A stretch of 21,534 bases of DNA, from assembly GCA_011048855.1 (NCBI GenBank), contig DSCZ01000423.1, forward strand, positions 1 through 21,534, read 5' to 3'. Positions 9,305-16,293 of this stretch are shown piece by piece. The notes beneath the pieces were generated by a model, which worked only from the letters and a program-made list of their open reading frames with translations, had not been told where the DNA came from and did no database searches. Within the stretch, counting starts at the first letter, position 1. Each line of letters begins with the position of its first letter. A program made the position numbers and the translations under genes. This stretch comes from Desulfobacteraceae bacterium. Its GTDB lineage: Bacteria; Desulfobacterota; DSM-4660; Desulfatiglandales; Desulfatiglandaceae.

Positions 9305-9673
9305 GGTGAACCCTCGTGGTTGTGCATTTACAGGGAGGTTTATCTCCCCATCAGATCGGGTAATTATCCATCTTGGGGGTTTTTACCTATTTTACCATAC
9401 AAAGTTACTAAAAAGCATGATAAAGAATATCGAGTGAGATGTCTTTGACTTAAGTCAATGCCCTTGTACGGATATTTGAGTACTGTATATGAGGAATTAG
9501 GCCCATGGAAGAGAGTTCCTGGCGGTGGATCAGGGGAAAAAATTCATTAAATTATCGGATAGTATGAGCCAAAAATTTCATTTTGGCACTCCAGGGACGA
9601 AAGGTGGAAATACCGGATGGGACAGAACCACCTTTAACGATGCCGTAAAAGGCTTGTGCAAGGAGGAATTGCA
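9305..9673. other. Shared regulatory region between the divergent exporter and flavodiiron genes
   Basis: No gene is seen in these 369 bases. The stretch holds a perfect 14-base palindrome at 9445-9458, a TACTGTATAT segment downstream of it that could serve as a -10 region, and a small hairpin (GCCAAAA at about 9569 pairing with TTTTGGC about five bases on) in the flavodiiron leader. The part next to the exporter is AT-rich, but I could not find a convincing -35/-10 pair there. Confidence 0.6.
9445..9458. promoter_or_regulatory. FNR/CRP-family operator, perfect palindrome TTGACTTAAGTCAA
   Basis: The sequence TTGAC-TTAA-GTCAA is a perfect palindrome with the TTGA-N6-TCAA frame typical of FNR, DNR and FixK binding sites. 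A possible -10 element (TACTGTATAT, 9481-9490) lies about 30 bases downstream. This places the palindrome close to the -41.5 position used by class II activators for the flavodiiron gene. It is about 215 bases before that gene's start codon and about 140 bases upstream of the divergent exporter operon, so it could act on either. The regulator is not encoded here. Confidence 0.55.
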
Positions 9674-10849
9674 ATGCGTATGAGAAAAATAAAGGAAAAG
9701 GTCTACTGGCTTGGGGCGATCGATTGGGAACGGAGGCTTTTTGATTCTCTTATACCTCTTCCCGACGGCACCTCATATAATGCTTATCTGATCGAGGGGA
9801 GCGAAAAAACCGCCTTGCTGGACACTGTCGATCCCCCGATGGCGGACCAATTGATGAAGCAAATTGCCGACGTTTCCAGAATAGACTACATTGTCTCGCA
9901 TCATGCCGAACAGGACCATTCCGGCATCATCCCGTGGGTGCTCGAAAAGTTCCCGGCAGCGAAAGTCGTGGCTACAGACAAGGCCAAAGGAATGCTGGTT
10001 GACTTGCTGAAGATATCCGAAGACACCTTCATAACCGTGAAGGACGGGGAGACGATCTCTCTGGGCGACCGTACACTGGAATTCATTTATACCCCGTGGG
10101 TTCATTGGCCGGAAACCATGGTGACGTATCTTCGAGAAGACCGGATCCTTTTCAGCTGCGATTTCTACGGCTCGCATATTGCGACTTCCGACCTTTATGT
10201 AACGGATCAGGGGCGGGTCCATGAAGCGGCGAAGCGCTATTTCGCCGAAATAATGATGCCGTTTCGAAACGTAATCGCAAAGAACATCGAGAAGCTCAAA
10301 GACTACGACATTCAGATGATCGCTCCCAGCCACGGGCAGATTTTTGATGAGCCGAAATGGATCATGGATGCCTACGTGGATTGGGTGACAGGCGTACCTC
10401 GAAACCGGGTCGTGGTTCCATATGTATCGATGCATGGGAGCACTAAACAGATGGTGGACCATCTTGCATCTTCCCTCGTGGAAAAAGGCGTAGGCGTCGA
10501 GCTGTTTTCCCTCCCGGTGACGGATATCGGGAAACTAGCAATGGCCCTTGTGGATGCGGCAACAGTTGTTGTCGGTACGCCCACGGTGCTGGCGGGACCT
10601 CACCCCCTTGCCGCTTATGCAACATTACTTGCCAACGCATTGAGACCCAAGGTAAAGTTCCTATCGATCATTGGTTCCTATGGATGGGGGGGTAAGACCA
10701 TCGAGATCCTGGCAGGCATGATTACCAATTTGAAAGTTGAGGTGCTGGATCCTGTTTTGTGCAAGGGTCTGCCCTCGCCCGATGATTTAAATTCGCTTGA
10801 TCAACTGGCTCACAGCATTGCAAACAGGCACAAAGATTTGAAACTCTAG
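9674..10849 (+). CDS. fprA: Flavodiiron protein, class A (O2/NO reductase)
   Basis: The protein has 391 residues, the normal length for the two-domain core. The N-terminal metallo-beta-lactamase-like domain (about 1-245) has every diiron ligand: the H-x-E-x-D-H box (His77, Glu79, Asp81, His82), His144 in WVHWPET, Asp163 in FSCDF and His220 in APSHG. The C-terminal flavodoxin domain (from about 246) begins with YVSMHGSTKQM, the FMN phosphate loop, and has later flavin loops at VVGTPTVLAG and IGSYGWGG. The family reduces O2 to water or NO to N2O in the cytoplasm of anaerobes, with electrons from rubredoxin or a similar donor; no rubredoxin gene is adjacent. ATG at 9674 is chosen because AAGGAGGA lies six bases upstream; a GTG at 9656 is less likely. 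A reductase-like reading frame starts eight bases after the stop. Confidence 0.95.
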   Translation: MRMRKIKEKVYWLGAIDWERRLFDSLIPLPDGTSYNAYLIEGSEKTALLDTVDPPMADQLMKQIADVSRIDYIVSHHAEQDHSGIIPWVLEKFPAAKVVATDKAKGMLVDLLKISEDTFITVKDGETISLGDRTLEFIYTPWVHWPETMVTYLREDRILFSCDFYGSHIATSDLYVTDQGRVHEAAKRYFAEIMMPFRNVIAKNIEKLKDYDIQMIAPSHGQIFDEPKWIMDAYVDWVTGVPRNRVVVPYVSMHGSTKQMVDHLASSLVEKGVGVELFSLPVTDIGKLAMALVDAATVVVGTPTVLAGPHPLAAYATLLANALRPKVKFLSIIGSYGWGGKTIEILAGMITNLKVEVLDPVLCKGLPSPDDLNSLDQLAHSIANRHKDLKL

Positions 10850-10857
10850 GAGGCTGA

Positions 10858-11184
10858 ATGGAATCCTGTGTTATTCAAAATGACGGGTCGTACGCTTTAA
10901 CTTTGGAATTTGCATCCGGCATGGTCAGTCCGTCGACTCTGGAAGCCGTTAACCAAATTGTTTAAGCTGAAGGTGCCAGGGTGCATCTGACTACTTCTCA
11001 GAAACTCATGATACTTGATCTTTCGGAGGAATCGGCCCGGCAGGCTCTGGAACTTCTAAAGGCGGTGGGGGCGAGGTTCAAATTTCCGAAGCAGGTTTAC
11101 CAGCCGAGAGTCTGCGTGGGGTCTAGATACTGCAAGCTGGGGCTTGTGGACACCATCTCCTTCGGTGACCGGACTGGAACCTGA
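10858..11184 (+). pseudogene. Interrupted and truncated sulfite/nitrite-reductase-like small protein
   Basis: A frame starting at ATG 10858, with GAGG overlapping the flavodiiron stop codon, runs 35 codons to a TAA at 10963-10965. It continues in the same frame to a TGA at 11182. Across the stop the translation reads smoothly, ...LEAVNQIV-stop-AEGARVHLTTSQ..., which matches the half-domain of sulfite/nitrite reductases where VHLTTRQ is conserved. Later residues PRVCVGSRYCKLGLVDT correspond to the start of the Fe4S4/siroheme domain (C-x-G-x-x-x-C-x-L-G-x-x-D-T). The rest, including the second Cys pair of the cluster site, is absent. The smooth frame suggests a single nonsense change plus a lost 3' end. 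A sequencing error at the TAA is possible, and a translated remnant from GTG 10981 cannot be excluded. Its place after a flavodiiron gene suggests a former redox partner. Confidence 0.7.
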
Positions 11185-11199
11185 AAATTGGCCTGTTCG

Positions 11200-11481
11200 T
11201 CAGGCCTCTGACGCCTGGGATGCGAGGTTTTGCCCGCAAAAGCGGCAGATCGATGAATCCTGCTCTATGGATTCACCGCAATAAGGGCATTTTTTCATCC
11301 CTTCGGCTGAAAGCCGTTTTTCGATCGCGGCGGGGTTGGTTTTTATCAGTAGTGAATGGGGTAGCGCAATGATCAATATCGCGGCGCCGTAGAGCCACCA
11401 TAATCCAAAAGACCTGCCTTTGCGTTTCGCGATATAAGCAGGAATGAGCCCCAGCAGAACCGGCAGAATGAATACTTCCAT
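11200..11481 (-). CDS. Small membrane protein with C-terminal zinc ribbon
   Basis: The 93-residue product has two membrane segments (about residues 3-18, and 27-46 rich in Leu, Ile and Trp) separated by a basic turn (AKRKGRSFG). After a short linker comes a zinc ribbon CPYCGESIEQDSSICRFCG, a canonical pair of C-x2-C knuckles that binds one Zn. The start at 11481 has the RBS GGAGG a few bases upstream. Proteins with this layout are widespread and mostly uncharacterised; the ribbon would sit in the cytoplasm and could recruit partners or nucleic acid. It is divergent from the sufC-like gene and convergent with the broken reductase-like frame, with only 15 bases between their ends. Confidence 0.82.
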   Translation of the reverse strand: MEVFILPVLLGLIPAYIAKRKGRSFGLWWLYGAAILIIALPHSLLIKTNPAAIEKRLSAEGMKKCPYCGESIEQDSSICRFCGQNLASQASEA

Positions 11482-11612
11482 GTGTACCTCCGTTTGTTGA
11501 AGTGTAAGCTTTGGTGGCCATATTGCCGCATTTTGGGCAGATGATCAAGCCGTCGGTTGCATTTCTATCGCAGCCGGCCTTCGGCTGCCGGAATCTCTCC
11601 TGGGATTTCTCC

Positions 11613-11641
11613 TTGTCAAACGGCTGTCTTTCTTTTAATGT
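11613..11641 (+). promoter_or_regulatory. Weak candidate promoter for the Fe-S assembly genes
   Basis: TTGTCA at 11613-11618 matches five of six -35 bases. TAATGT at 11636-11641, after a 17-base spacer, is a poor -10 match. It is the best pair in the 208-base gap between the divergent zinc-ribbon and sufC-like genes. A nearby hairpin (GCAGCCG at 11570 with CGGCTGC at 11582) has no T run and may be an operator or nothing. Confidence 0.25.
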
Positions 11642-11689
11642 AAATGTCACTCCTGCTTTTTGGCAATAATTCCCCCCATGGAGGAAAAA

Positions 11690-12451
11690 ATGCTGTTCAT
11701 CGAAGATCTCGAAGTGGAACTGGACGGCAAGATTCTCCTGAAGCATATCGACCTTGAGATAAAACCGGGAGAGACTCACATTCTTTTCGGTCCAAACGGA
11801 TCGGGAAAGACGTCCCTGTTGATGACAATTATGGGATACCCCCAGTACAGGATTACGAACGGAAGGATCGTGTTCAAGGGTGTCGACATAACACATGCGC
11901 CGATCAACGAACGTGCTCAACTCGGCATAGGGATGTCCTATCAGCGGCCCCCGACGATCAACGGGTTGAAAACGAGGCAGATGGTGCAGATCTGCGGAGG
12001 AGATGTGGATGTCGACTCTCTGGCTGAAAGGGTTGACTTCGAAGGCTTTCTGGATCGGGACCTGAACGCGGGTTTTTCCGGAGGTGAGATTAAACGGTCC
12101 GAACTTCTCCAGCTCCTCGCCCAAAATCCTGATTTGATGTTATTTGACGAACCTGAATCCGGAGTTGACCTGGAAAACATTGCTCTTGTCGGAAAGACGA
12201 TAGCGATGCTTCTCCAAAAAGACGGGGAGCCTGAGCCGGCCAAGCCCAGAATTCAGATCAAGCGGGAACGGACGAAGATGGGCCTGATCATAACCCATAC
12301 CGGCTACATCCTCGACTACTTGACCGCCGACAAGGGCCAGGTCCTGTACGACGGCCGCCTGAGCTGCGTTACCAACCCTCGTGAAATTCTCACCTGCATT
12401 GGCCAGACAGGATACCGGGAGTGTGTACGATGCATTTCAGAGATGAACTGA
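11690..12451 (+). CDS. sufC: SufC-like Fe-S cluster assembly ATPase (minimal SUF/SMS type)
   Basis: The 253-residue soluble ABC ATPase has Walker A GPNGSGKT (residues 34-41), Q-loop Gln85 in SYQRPP, signature FSGGE (129-133), Walker B LMLFDEPESGVDLEN (from 149) and switch His203 in ITHTG. The phrases FSGGEIKRSELLQL and DEPESGVD are typical of SufC rather than of transporter ATPases. A charged insertion (about 179-197, PEPAKPRIQIKRERTK) before the H-loop strand is longer than in SufC of Escherichia coli. The start at 11690 has GGAGG five bases upstream; ATG at 11678 contains that site and is less likely. The next gene is SufB-like and overlaps by 22 bases, so the two form a unit. By family, SufC powers rearrangement of the SufB scaffold during cluster assembly. 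SufA, SufD, SufS and SufE are not present here. Confidence 0.9.
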   Translation: MLFIEDLEVELDGKILLKHIDLEIKPGETHILFGPNGSGKTSLLMTIMGYPQYRITNGRIVFKGVDITHAPINERAQLGIGMSYQRPPTINGLKTRQMVQICGGDVDVDSLAERVDFEGFLDRDLNAGFSGGEIKRSELLQLLAQNPDLMLFDEPESGVDLENIALVGKTIAMLLQKDGEPEPAKPRIQIKRERTKMGLIITHTGYILDYLTADKGQVLYDGRLSCVTNPREILTCIGQTGYRECVRCISEMN

Positions 12452-13656
12452 AACGCAGGGCTGAAGCCGCAAGAGACAAACCGGCGCTGATTGGAGACGA
12501 CGTCGATCTGGGCTCGTTCGCGAAAGAAGCGGCGTCTCACGAATATGTCCCCGCAGGGTCGCTCGACAGCCTTCCCGAAGATGATAGAAATCAGCTGATC
12601 ATGGCCGGCACGGATCCTTCCACTAAAGGCCGGGGGGCTACCTTTCTACAAAAAGACGACTCTGTGATTCACTGCTCCAGCACACAGAAGGGCATAGAAG
12701 TCATCCCGATAGGGAAAGCCCTGGAAGAGCACCCATGGGTGTCGGATTATTACTGGAAGCTGGTATCGGTCGACGCCGATAAATATACCGCGGCAACCGA
12801 ACTGGATCTGCACGGGGGCTATGTAATAAGGGCGCTTCCGGGAGCCCGGGCGATTTACCCGCTTCAGGCCTGCCTTTACATGGGCCGGGAAGGTTTCCAG
12901 CAGACGGTGCATAACCTGATCATCGCGGAGGAAGGTTCTGAGCTTCATATAATCAGCGGATGCGCCACTTCTCCTCATCTCAAAAGCGGCGCGCACGTGG
13001 GAGTCACCGAATATTATATAAAAAAGAACGCCAGGGTCACCTTTACGATGATCCACAACTGGGCGGAGGGCATGATTGTCAGGCCCCGCTCCGCGGCAGT
13101 CGTTGAAGAAGGCGGCCTGTTCATCAATAACTACATCTGCATGAAGCCTGCAAAATCGCTTCAAATGTACCCGGTGACCCACCTTTTGGGCGAGGGGGCC
13201 GTGGCGCGGTTTTACAGTATCATAGCCGGAAGTCCGGGTTCAGTATATGACGCGGGAGGCCGTATATTTTTGAAGAAACCCGGAAACAGGGCCGAAATCG
13301 TCTCCCGCGCTATCACGAACGGTGGGAGGATAATTGCACGCGGACATCTTATAGGGGAAGTCGAGGAGATCAAGGCGCACCTGGAATGTAAGGGGCTTAT
13401 TTTAAACGGAGGGGTCATCCATGCGATTCCGGAGCTGGAAGGCCATGCAGACGGTGTCGAGATGAGCCACGAAGCCGCTGTCGGTAAAATCGCACAGGAA
13501 GAGATCAATTATCTTATGTCACGAGGGCTTTCCGAGGATGAATCTGTCTCAACGATCGTGCGCGGTTTTTTGAACGTGGATATTCCGGGCCTGCCCGCTC
13601 CGCTTAAGGCTGAAATTGACCGGGCGGTGGAAAGAAGCGACAGGGATGTGATGTAA
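12430..13656 (+). CDS. sufB: SufB/SufD-like Fe-S cluster scaffold protein
   Basis: The 408-residue protein belongs to the SufB/SufD family. Its core is a right-handed beta-helix (about residues 150-340), seen as the run of short strands GSELHIISGCATSP, VGVTEYYIKKNARVTFTMIHNW and KAHLECKGLILNGG. The C-terminus has the family hallmarks SHEAAVGKI, where SufBD proteins carry the conserved H-E pair, and YLMSRGLSEDES with RGFL. The chain is shorter than E. coli SufB (about 495 residues), lacking part of the N-terminal region, which fits the two-gene minimal SUF-like systems of anaerobic bacteria and archaea. In these, SufB provides the scaffold and SufC the ATPase. ATG at 12430 lies inside the end of the sufC-like gene; a GTG at 12421 is an alternative. 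No separate cysteine desulfurase is visible, so the sulfur source must be elsewhere or be sulfide. Confidence 0.88.
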   Translation: MHFRDELKRRAEAARDKPALIGDDVDLGSFAKEAASHEYVPAGSLDSLPEDDRNQLIMAGTDPSTKGRGATFLQKDDSVIHCSSTQKGIEVIPIGKALEEHPWVSDYYWKLVSVDADKYTAATELDLHGGYVIRALPGARAIYPLQACLYMGREGFQQTVHNLIIAEEGSELHIISGCATSPHLKSGAHVGVTEYYIKKNARVTFTMIHNWAEGMIVRPRSAAVVEEGGLFINNYICMKPAKSLQMYPVTHLLGEGAVARFYSIIAGSPGSVYDAGGRIFLKKPGNRAEIVSRAITNGGRIIARGHLIGEVEEIKAHLECKGLILNGGVIHAIPELEGHADGVEMSHEAAVGKIAQEEINYLMSRGLSEDESVSTIVRGFLNVDIPGLPAPLKAEIDRAVERSDRDVM

Positions 13657-13673
13657 CAACATTCAAAAAGGAA

Positions 13674-14294
13674 TCAGAACGGGATGCCGGAGAAAAAACC
13701 GGCAAGAAAACGCATCGGCCCGATCAGAACGCGGCTCAATATGCCGGTGTGGGCAAAGTTGTCCAGCATGATTATTCCTATGAGGAGGAACGGGCCGTAA
13801 CGCCCGATTTCGCGGTATTTGATCGACGCTTTCAGAGGCAGAAGGTTTTCAAGGATATGAGAGCCGTCGAGCGGGGGGAGAGGGAGAAGATTGAACAGGC
13901 CGAGGCCCACGTTCATGAACAGCAGGTAGAACAGCGTTAACTGGTAAATTTCCGAGGGGAACATAAAAAACCGCAGGGTAAGCCCGGCGAGTGCTGCCAG
14001 CATAAGATTGGCGGCGGGTCCTGCGAGGCTCATGAAAACGATGTCTCTTCTCGGGTTCCTGAAATAGCGGGGATCCACCGGCACGGGTTTGGCCCAGCCG
14101 AAATTGAACAGGAACAGACAGAGGGCACCGAAAGGGTCGATGTGAGGCAAGGGATTCAACGTAAGCCTTCCCTTCATTTTGGCTGTAGGATCTCCGAAGA
14201 ACAGTGCACTTCTACCGTGCGCGTATTCATGAAGGGTGATAGAAAAAAGAAGAACGGGTATTTTTATAATCCAGGTTGAAATATCCAAATTCAT
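13674..14294 (-). CDS. Site-2 protease family (M50) membrane metalloprotease
   Basis: The 206-residue integral membrane protein has the zinc motif HEYAH (His22, Glu23, His26) in the first hydrophobic segment and the third-ligand motif NLLPLPPLDGS with Asp143. The conserved stretches GDPTAKMKGRLTLNPLPHIDPFG and FGWAKPVPV are the signature of compact bacterial and archaeal M50B members without PDZ or CBS domains. About five hydrophobic segments are visible (residues 8-25, 52-66, 86-110, 118-140, 165-178). All catalytic residues are intact. By family it cuts substrate proteins within the membrane, often in signalling, but the substrate of this small subgroup is not known. GAGGG upstream supports the start at 14294. 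It is convergent with the sufB-like gene (17 bases apart) and divergent from the Memo gene. Confidence 0.9.
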   Translation of the reverse strand: MNLDISTWIIKIPVLLFSITLHEYAHGRSALFFGDPTAKMKGRLTLNPLPHIDPFGALCLFLFNFGWAKPVPVDPRYFRNPRRDIVFMSLAGPAANLMLAALAGLTLRFFMFPSEIYQLTLFYLLFMNVGLGLFNLLPLPPLDGSHILENLLPLKASIKYREIGRYGPFLLIGIIMLDNFAHTGILSRVLIGPMRFLAGFFSGIPF

Positions 14295-14445
14295 AGTTTT
14301 ACCCTCGGGGTGGCGTTTTCCGCTGAGCGGCGGTCAATGCTGTTTTAATGAAGTCTATTAACAATTAATTCCCAACGCTGCAAGCCCTGAAGGTCGCATT
14401 CTGGAATAACGATCAGAATAAACCCGGAACATGGAGGGAACCGGA

Positions 14446-15300
14446 ATGGATGAAAGAAAATCTGATTTCGCCGGGTCCTGGTACCCTGGGACTGAAAGTG
14501 AATGCATTCGAATGATTGAAGATTTTATCAGCGGTGCCGTTTCATGCCCTGATTCAGGTACATCGGTCGGTGGGATCGTACCTCATGCGGGCTGGCTGTT
14601 TTCCGGGCACATAGCCTGCAATGTGATTTCATGCATTCGAAAGACTTTCGATCCGGAGACATGGGTTGTTTTCGGACGTCATCTTCATCCTTCTGAGCCC
14701 TTTTATATCATGAAACAGGGAAAGTGGACAACACCGATCGGTGCACTTTCAATCGACGGTGCCCTGGCCGAGAGGGTAATCTCCAGTCATGAATTCAGGA
14801 TTGAGACCGGGAAACGATATGCATCGGACAATACCATCGAGCTGCAGCTGCCTTTCATTAAATATTTCTCTCCCGATGCAATGATCCTTCCTGTTGGCGT
14901 GCCCCCTTCGCCTGCCGGCATCGATCTTGGCTCAGACATTGTGAAGGTGGCAAAAAGTATCGGCAGAAGAATTGCCGTCCTGGGTTCGACTGATTTGACT
15001 CATTATGGATACAACTACGGTTATGTTCCGAAAGGAGTGGGTCCTGCCGCCGTGGACTGGGTTGTAAAAGAAAACGACAGGCGCATGGTTGACTTGATTG
15101 TCGGGATGGATGCCTCTGGGGTACTGGACGAGGCCGCACGGAACCGCAATGCATGCTGCGCAGGAGCAGTTGCCGCCGCCGTTTCCGCGGTGGGTTCCCT
15201 CGGAGCTGCTGGAGGATCGGAGCTTATTTACGCCACAAGCTATGATAAACACAAGGACAGCAATTTTGTGGGTTACGTCGGGGTGGTATTTCATTTATAA
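14446..15300 (+). CDS. amrB: Memo-family protein (AmmeMemoRadiSam system protein B)
   Basis: The 284-residue protein matches the Memo family across its length: FAGSWYP at the N-terminus, IVPHAGWLFSGHIA (His47), FGRHLHPSE (His79 and His81), a middle IELQLPFIKYF, LGSTDLTHYG, a Cys-rich NACCAGAVAAAV and the terminal FVGYVGVVF. These His and Cys residues line the putative metal or active site shared with LigB-type dioxygenases. The usual NAEHSxELQLPF is here SDNTIELQLPF, so the family His in that motif is replaced. The start at 14446 has GGAGGG seven bases upstream; the ATG at 14431 overlaps that site. Memo proteins often accompany AMMECR1 and a radical SAM protein in an uncharacterised system; neither is in this window. 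Function is therefore open; copper or iron redox chemistry has been proposed for the animal homologue. Confidence 0.88.
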   Translation: MDERKSDFAGSWYPGTESECIRMIEDFISGAVSCPDSGTSVGGIVPHAGWLFSGHIACNVISCIRKTFDPETWVVFGRHLHPSEPFYIMKQGKWTTPIGALSIDGALAERVISSHEFRIETGKRYASDNTIELQLPFIKYFSPDAMILPVGVPPSPAGIDLGSDIVKVAKSIGRRIAVLGSTDLTHYGYNYGYVPKGVGPAAVDWVVKENDRRMVDLIVGMDASGVLDEAARNRNACCAGAVAAAVSAVGSLGAAGGSELIYATSYDKHKDSNFVGYVGVVFHL

Positions 15301-15360
15301 TACCTTCGATTCGTCATTTCGAGTAAATTTTTTTCAGAGTACCTTCGAGGTCGCTATTTA

Positions 15361-16284
15361 GTGGTTCGGTTTTTTAAAAGATTTACCGCATCTGAAAAAT
15401 CAGTCGGTTCGGCGGGCATGAATCCCGGCCCGCGGAATCCATCTGGAGGAGACCCTTCGGCCAAGCGGGAATCGGATCCCTTTGTCGCGGAAAGGCGGCA
15501 GCATGGCGGGCGGATCGGTTCCCATCGTGAACGGATTAAACTGGACCTGCTGATCCATGATTTCAAGGTCCCCCTGGCGGTCATAGAGGCCGGTTTAAAT
15601 TCACTTTTAGGCAGGCCGGACAAATACGGGTCTTTGACACCTGCCCAAAACCGCGTGATCGAGCGGGCAAGGAGGAACATTAAAGTCATACAGACCCTTG
15701 TAAACGATGCTCTGGAACTGGGCAGATCCGAGGCCGGTATTATTAACCCGGTTCGGTTTACATTGTCGCAACTGGTCGAACAGTCCATGGTGGAAATGTT
15801 CGACCTTGCCGATGGACACCTGTCCGAGGAAATTCGAGCCTGTACGGATCTCCAGGCAGTTAAGGAAATCCTGGAACAGCGGGGCATACAACTACACGTC
15901 GACGAAAACCTGTGGTGTGAAACTCTGTACCTTGACGAAGGTAAAATCAGGCAGATTTTGAGGAACCTTTTGACAAATGCATTGAAATACCGCAGGAACA
16001 CGGTTGAGGTGCGACTCGAAAAACATGAGAGCATCCTTGAAATATCCGTCGCCGACGACGGAGAGGGAATCGCACCCATGTTTCACAAAAAAATATTTGA
16101 AAGTTATTTCCAGATGGATGCCAACGACATATGTTCCGTACGCGGTCATGGGCTGGGACTTGCCGGCGTTATGGTGCTTGTGGAGGATATGGGCTGCGAT
16201 CTTTTTCTTGAAAGCGATGAAGGGAAGGGCGCCCGGTTTATTGTTCGGGTCCCACTCCCAAATGATGACTCGGCGGCGGGTTGA
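15361..16284 (+). CDS. Soluble sensor histidine kinase without a visible sensor domain
   Basis: The protein has 307 residues if the GTG at 15361 is the start; ATG at 15418 (MNPGPRNP) is an alternative, and neither has a strong ribosome binding site. The phosphoacceptor His66 lies in IHDFKVPLAVIEAG (H-D-x-K-x-P-L), within a helical dimerisation domain of about residues 55-125. The ATP-binding domain follows: N-box NLLTNALKYR (202-211), G1 box DDGEGI (232-237), G2 box GHGLGLAG (262-269), then ARFIVRVPLP. There is no transmembrane helix, PAS, GAF or HAMP domain; the first 55 residues are basic and Pro/Gly-rich. Input must come from a partner protein or the DHp domain itself. The neighbouring response regulator is on the opposite strand, nine bases away tail to tail. 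Confidence 0.88.
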   Translation: MVRFFKRFTASEKSVGSAGMNPGPRNPSGGDPSAKRESDPFVAERRQHGGRIGSHRERIKLDLLIHDFKVPLAVIEAGLNSLLGRPDKYGSLTPAQNRVIERARRNIKVIQTLVNDALELGRSEAGIINPVRFTLSQLVEQSMVEMFDLADGHLSEEIRACTDLQAVKEILEQRGIQLHVDENLWCETLYLDEGKIRQILRNLLTNALKYRRNTVEVRLEKHESILEISVADDGEGIAPMFHKKIFESYFQMDANDICSVRGHGLGLAGVMVLVEDMGCDLFLESDEGKGARFIVRVPLPNDDSAAG

Positions 16285-16293
16285 TGGTCAAGT

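Noticed and set aside
9580..9600. Possible sigma-54 promoter (TTGGCAC motif) upstream of fprA
   Set aside because: The GC of the -12 element is missing at the required distance; the expected position reads AC.
10963..10965. Recoding (stop-codon readthrough) at the TAA in the reductase-like frame
   Set aside because: Known recoded amino acids use TGA or TAG, and the frame also lacks the rest of its domain, so decay is simpler.
11190..11215. Hairpin CGTCAG-GCCT-CTGACG between the convergent reductase-like and zinc-ribbon genes, as a terminator
   Set aside because: The stem is perfect but no T run follows on either strand, and it overlaps the zinc-ribbon stop codon.
11482..11660. Minus-strand frame with CPKCGN upstream of the zinc-ribbon gene
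   Set aside because: Only one C-x2-C knuckle is present, no good start is seen, and the frame continues antisense through the sufC-like gene. It could be a relic, but I cannot support it.
13685..13704. TGCCGG/CCGGCA hairpin at the convergent sufB and M50 ends, as a terminator
   Set aside because: It lies inside the coding sequence of the M50 gene and the T/A run is in the loop, not after the stem.
15301..15348. Repeated TACCTTCGA at 15301 and 15340 between the Memo and kinase genes
   Set aside because: Nine bases repeated twice in a short gap is close to chance, and no regulatory role is apparent.
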